Shown here: positions 33,412 to 34,810 of the stretch, piece by piece
Numbering within the stretch: position 1 is the first letter of the stretch
How the letters are laid out: each line of letters opens with the position of its first letter
NCBI GenBank assembly: GCA_947168035.1
Contig: CAMVKF010000004.1
Span: 1-34,810 of the forward strand
Direction of reading: 5' to 3'
DNA length: 34,810 bases
From: an uncultured Clostridia bacterium
Lineage (GTDB): Bacteria; Bacillota; Clostridia; TANB77; CAG-508
Translations under genes and position numbers: made by a program
The notes under the pieces: model-generated
Database searches by the model: none
Told to the model about the DNA's origin: nothing
Seen by the model: only the letters and a program-made list of their open reading frames with translations

Positions 33412-34745
33412 TTTAATAAATTATTTTAAAAACAAAAAAATTCTTATTTTAGGCTTTGGAAAAGAAGGAAAATCAACATATAATTTAATAAGAAAATATC
33501 TTCCTTCTCAAAACCTTTATATTGCAGATAGTAAAAGCAATTTTGATGAGATTAAATACGATAAATATGTAAAATTAAAAGCTGGAGAAAACTATTTAGA
33601 AAATTTAGAAGATTATGATATTATTATGAAATCTCCTCGGAATTTCTTTAGCTAAAATAAATACACAAAAAATTCAAAATAAAATAAAATCACAAACAGA
33701 GCTTTTACTAGAATTTTTTGAAAATTTTACAATTGGAATTACAGGTACAAAGGGAAAAAGCACAACAAGTTCTTTAATATATAAAATGCTTTCAGACCAA
33801 AATATTAATTGTAAACTCTTAGGGAACATTGGGGTTCCAGTGTTTGACTGTATTGAGCAAATAGATCCTAATACACTTATTGTACTTGAGATGTCTTCAC
33901 ACCAACTAGAATATATGAAAAATTCTCCTAATATTGCGATTTTATTAAATATTTATGAAGAACATTTAGACCACTATAATTCATTTTTAGAATATGCTAA
34001 GGCTAAATGCAATATATTTAAACACCAAACGCAAAAAGATTTTTTACTATATAATTCAGATAATGAAATGTTAAAAAAATTAGTAAATAACCCAAAAAGT
34101 AAAATTTATAGAGTAAGTTTAAAAAATGAAGAGCCTTGTGATATTTATTTAAAAAATAATGAAATATTTTTTGAGAATAAACCTATATATTCCAAAAATG
34201 AACCAAGAAATTTAATTGGAGATTATAATTTAAATAATATTATGTTTGTACTAGGAGTATCTCAAATTTTGGACTTAGATATAAATAAATCTAAAAAAAG
34301 TATTGGTGAATTTAATACACTAAGCCATAGGTTAGAGTTTGTGGGAAAATTTGATGATGTTTTATATTATGATAATAGTATTGCCACAGTTCCAATGGCT
34401 ACAATTGAGGCAGTTAAAGCTTTAGAAAAAGTAGATACTTTAATTATTGGTGGAATGGATAGAGGAATAGACTACAGTGAATTTATAGCATTTTTAAATG
34501 AAAGTGAAATTAGAAATATAATTTGTATGCCAAAAACAGGGCATGATATTGCAAAATATTTAAAAAAGGAAAAAGCTTATATTGTAGAAACATTAGAAGA
34601 TGCTGTAAATACAGCAAAAAAAGTAACACAAAAAAATAAAATTTGTTTACTTTCTCCTGCAGCTGCAAGCTATGGATATTTTAAAAATTTTGAAGAAAAG
34701 GGAGACAAATTTAAGCAATTGGTAACTAATAGTGTTACAATATAA
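33401..34745 (+). CDS. murD: UDP-N-acetylmuramoyl-L-alanine--L-glutamate ligase (MurD2-like), with a CGGA frameshift site
   Basis: 447 residues when joined, the usual MurD length. Cytoplasmic ATP-dependent ligase adding glutamate to UDP-MurNAc-L-Ala. The N-terminal domain has KILILGFGKEGKSTYNLI and ends DYDIIMKSP; the in-frame CGG at 33638-33640 (codon 80), read as CGGA, gives the conserved SPGI and continues to the ATP loop GITGTKGKSTTSSLI, VLEMSSHQLE, SHRLEFVGKFDDVLYYDNSIATVPMATIEAVKAL and IIGGMDRGIDY. DNSIATVP replaces the DSKATN of canonical MurD near the glutamate site, which fits L-Glu specificity. It overlaps murL, whose product would epimerise its product. In the zero frame it stops after NFFS. 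The ligase step is essential for peptidoglycan unless another murD exists elsewhere. Confidence 0.93.
33638..33641 (+). other. CGGA +1 recoding site in murD (glycine 80)
   Basis: CCT CGG AAT TTC TTT AGC TAA in the zero frame; CGGA as glycine gives SPGISLAKI and an open frame to the stop at 34745. The only site on the plus strand. Confidence 0.96.
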
Positions 34746-34774
34746 TGCTTTAATTTCAAATATGCTCTCGAAAC

Positions 34775-34810
34775 ATTGAAATATTAATAATTTGAAAAGT
34801 TTCGAATGTG
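34775..34810. repeat. Terminal inverted repeat, right copy
   Basis: Exact reverse complement of positions 20-55. The window ends where the CTCCAATCACATTCGA loop would continue. Confidence 0.85.

Noticed and set aside
726..33641. Nine frameshifted genes as ordinary pseudogenes
   Set aside because: Each has exactly one kind of lesion (two in cwlD), always an extra C before a GGN glycine codon, with both sides fully conserved and no other stops. Random decay would give mixed insertions, deletions and stops, as in the real fossil at 31640-31880.
726..33641. Sequencing or assembly error inserting C before GG
   Set aside because: The sites share no homopolymer or methylation motif; only pflA and dprA would read CCAGG without the C. 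All ten insertions fall at the first position of glycine codons and never before GG in another phase such as TGG or AGG. An error process would not respect the reading frame. Read inspection is still worth doing.
726..33641. CGG reassigned to another single amino acid such as Trp or Gln
   Set aside because: A simple reassignment would keep the zero frame, yet downstream homology always lies in the +1 frame.
1..34810. CRISPR array or phage
   Set aside because: No regularly spaced repeats or phage structural genes were seen. The ORF6N protein alone is not enough to call a prophage.

Overview
The window is very AT-rich DNA from an anaerobic, endospore-forming member of the Bacillota (Clostridia-like). 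This is suggested by AT-biased codon use, pflB/pflA, spoIIID, a cwlD-type amidase, a SpoVB/MurJ-type flippase and typical GGAGG ribosome binding sites. I cannot name a genus. Both ends carry the same 36-bp sequence in opposite orientation, so the window may be a whole contig that stops in a dispersed repeat.

Main result. Nine genes look frameshifted, and every case has the same cause. An in-frame CGG codon is followed by a +1 shift, so the four bases CGGN stand where one glycine codon (GGN) is expected. There are ten such sites: pflA, a small membrane protein gene, vanW, a U32 peptidase gene, a cation-efflux gene, dprA, cwlD (two), a pilin-like gene and murD. I read every CGG triplet lying in a gene. 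I found no in-frame CGG read as a normal arginine codon in roughly 10,200 codons, while more than two dozen CGG triplets occur out of frame. The restored glycines sit in conserved motifs (DGPGIRF, DAGHG, VPGN, SPGI, LTGDNGI). The simplest reading is that this organism has lost CGG as a sense codon and decodes CGGN as a four-base glycine codon, or skips the C. The decoding must be efficient, because murD and the two-site cwlD depend on it.

Layout. 1-3650: pflA and pflB (minus strand), separated by a 487-bp region full of large hairpins. 3783-6546: tcdA-like gene (+), a tandem ribbon-helix-helix regulator with a perfect dyad upstream, a small membrane protein, trpS, tRNA-Cys. 6671-9688: tRNA-Gly, HU, flippase, and the divergent rplM-rpsI operon with leader. 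9789-13405: ORF6N protein, then vanW-dltA-dltC (transcribed vanW first, no dltB or dltD). 13597-19161: U32 peptidase, cation efflux protein, spoIIID (+) converging on dprA, and cwlD. 19227-28184: acidic coiled-coil protein, pseudo-receiver/GGDEF protein, Ig-like membrane protein, and a large thioester adhesin with repeated domains. 28293-31434: YitT-type membrane protein and a pilin-anchored protein whose C-terminus looks like a variable region of a diversity-generating retroelement. 31640-31880: remains of a DUF1016/YhcG gene. 32020-34745: murL-murD (+), an alternative route to D-glutamate in peptidoglycan.

Together the genes cover anaerobic pyruvate metabolism, translation, cell-wall building, sporulation and surface display. 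Reading only standard triplets would list nine of them, including a wall-synthesis ligase, as broken.
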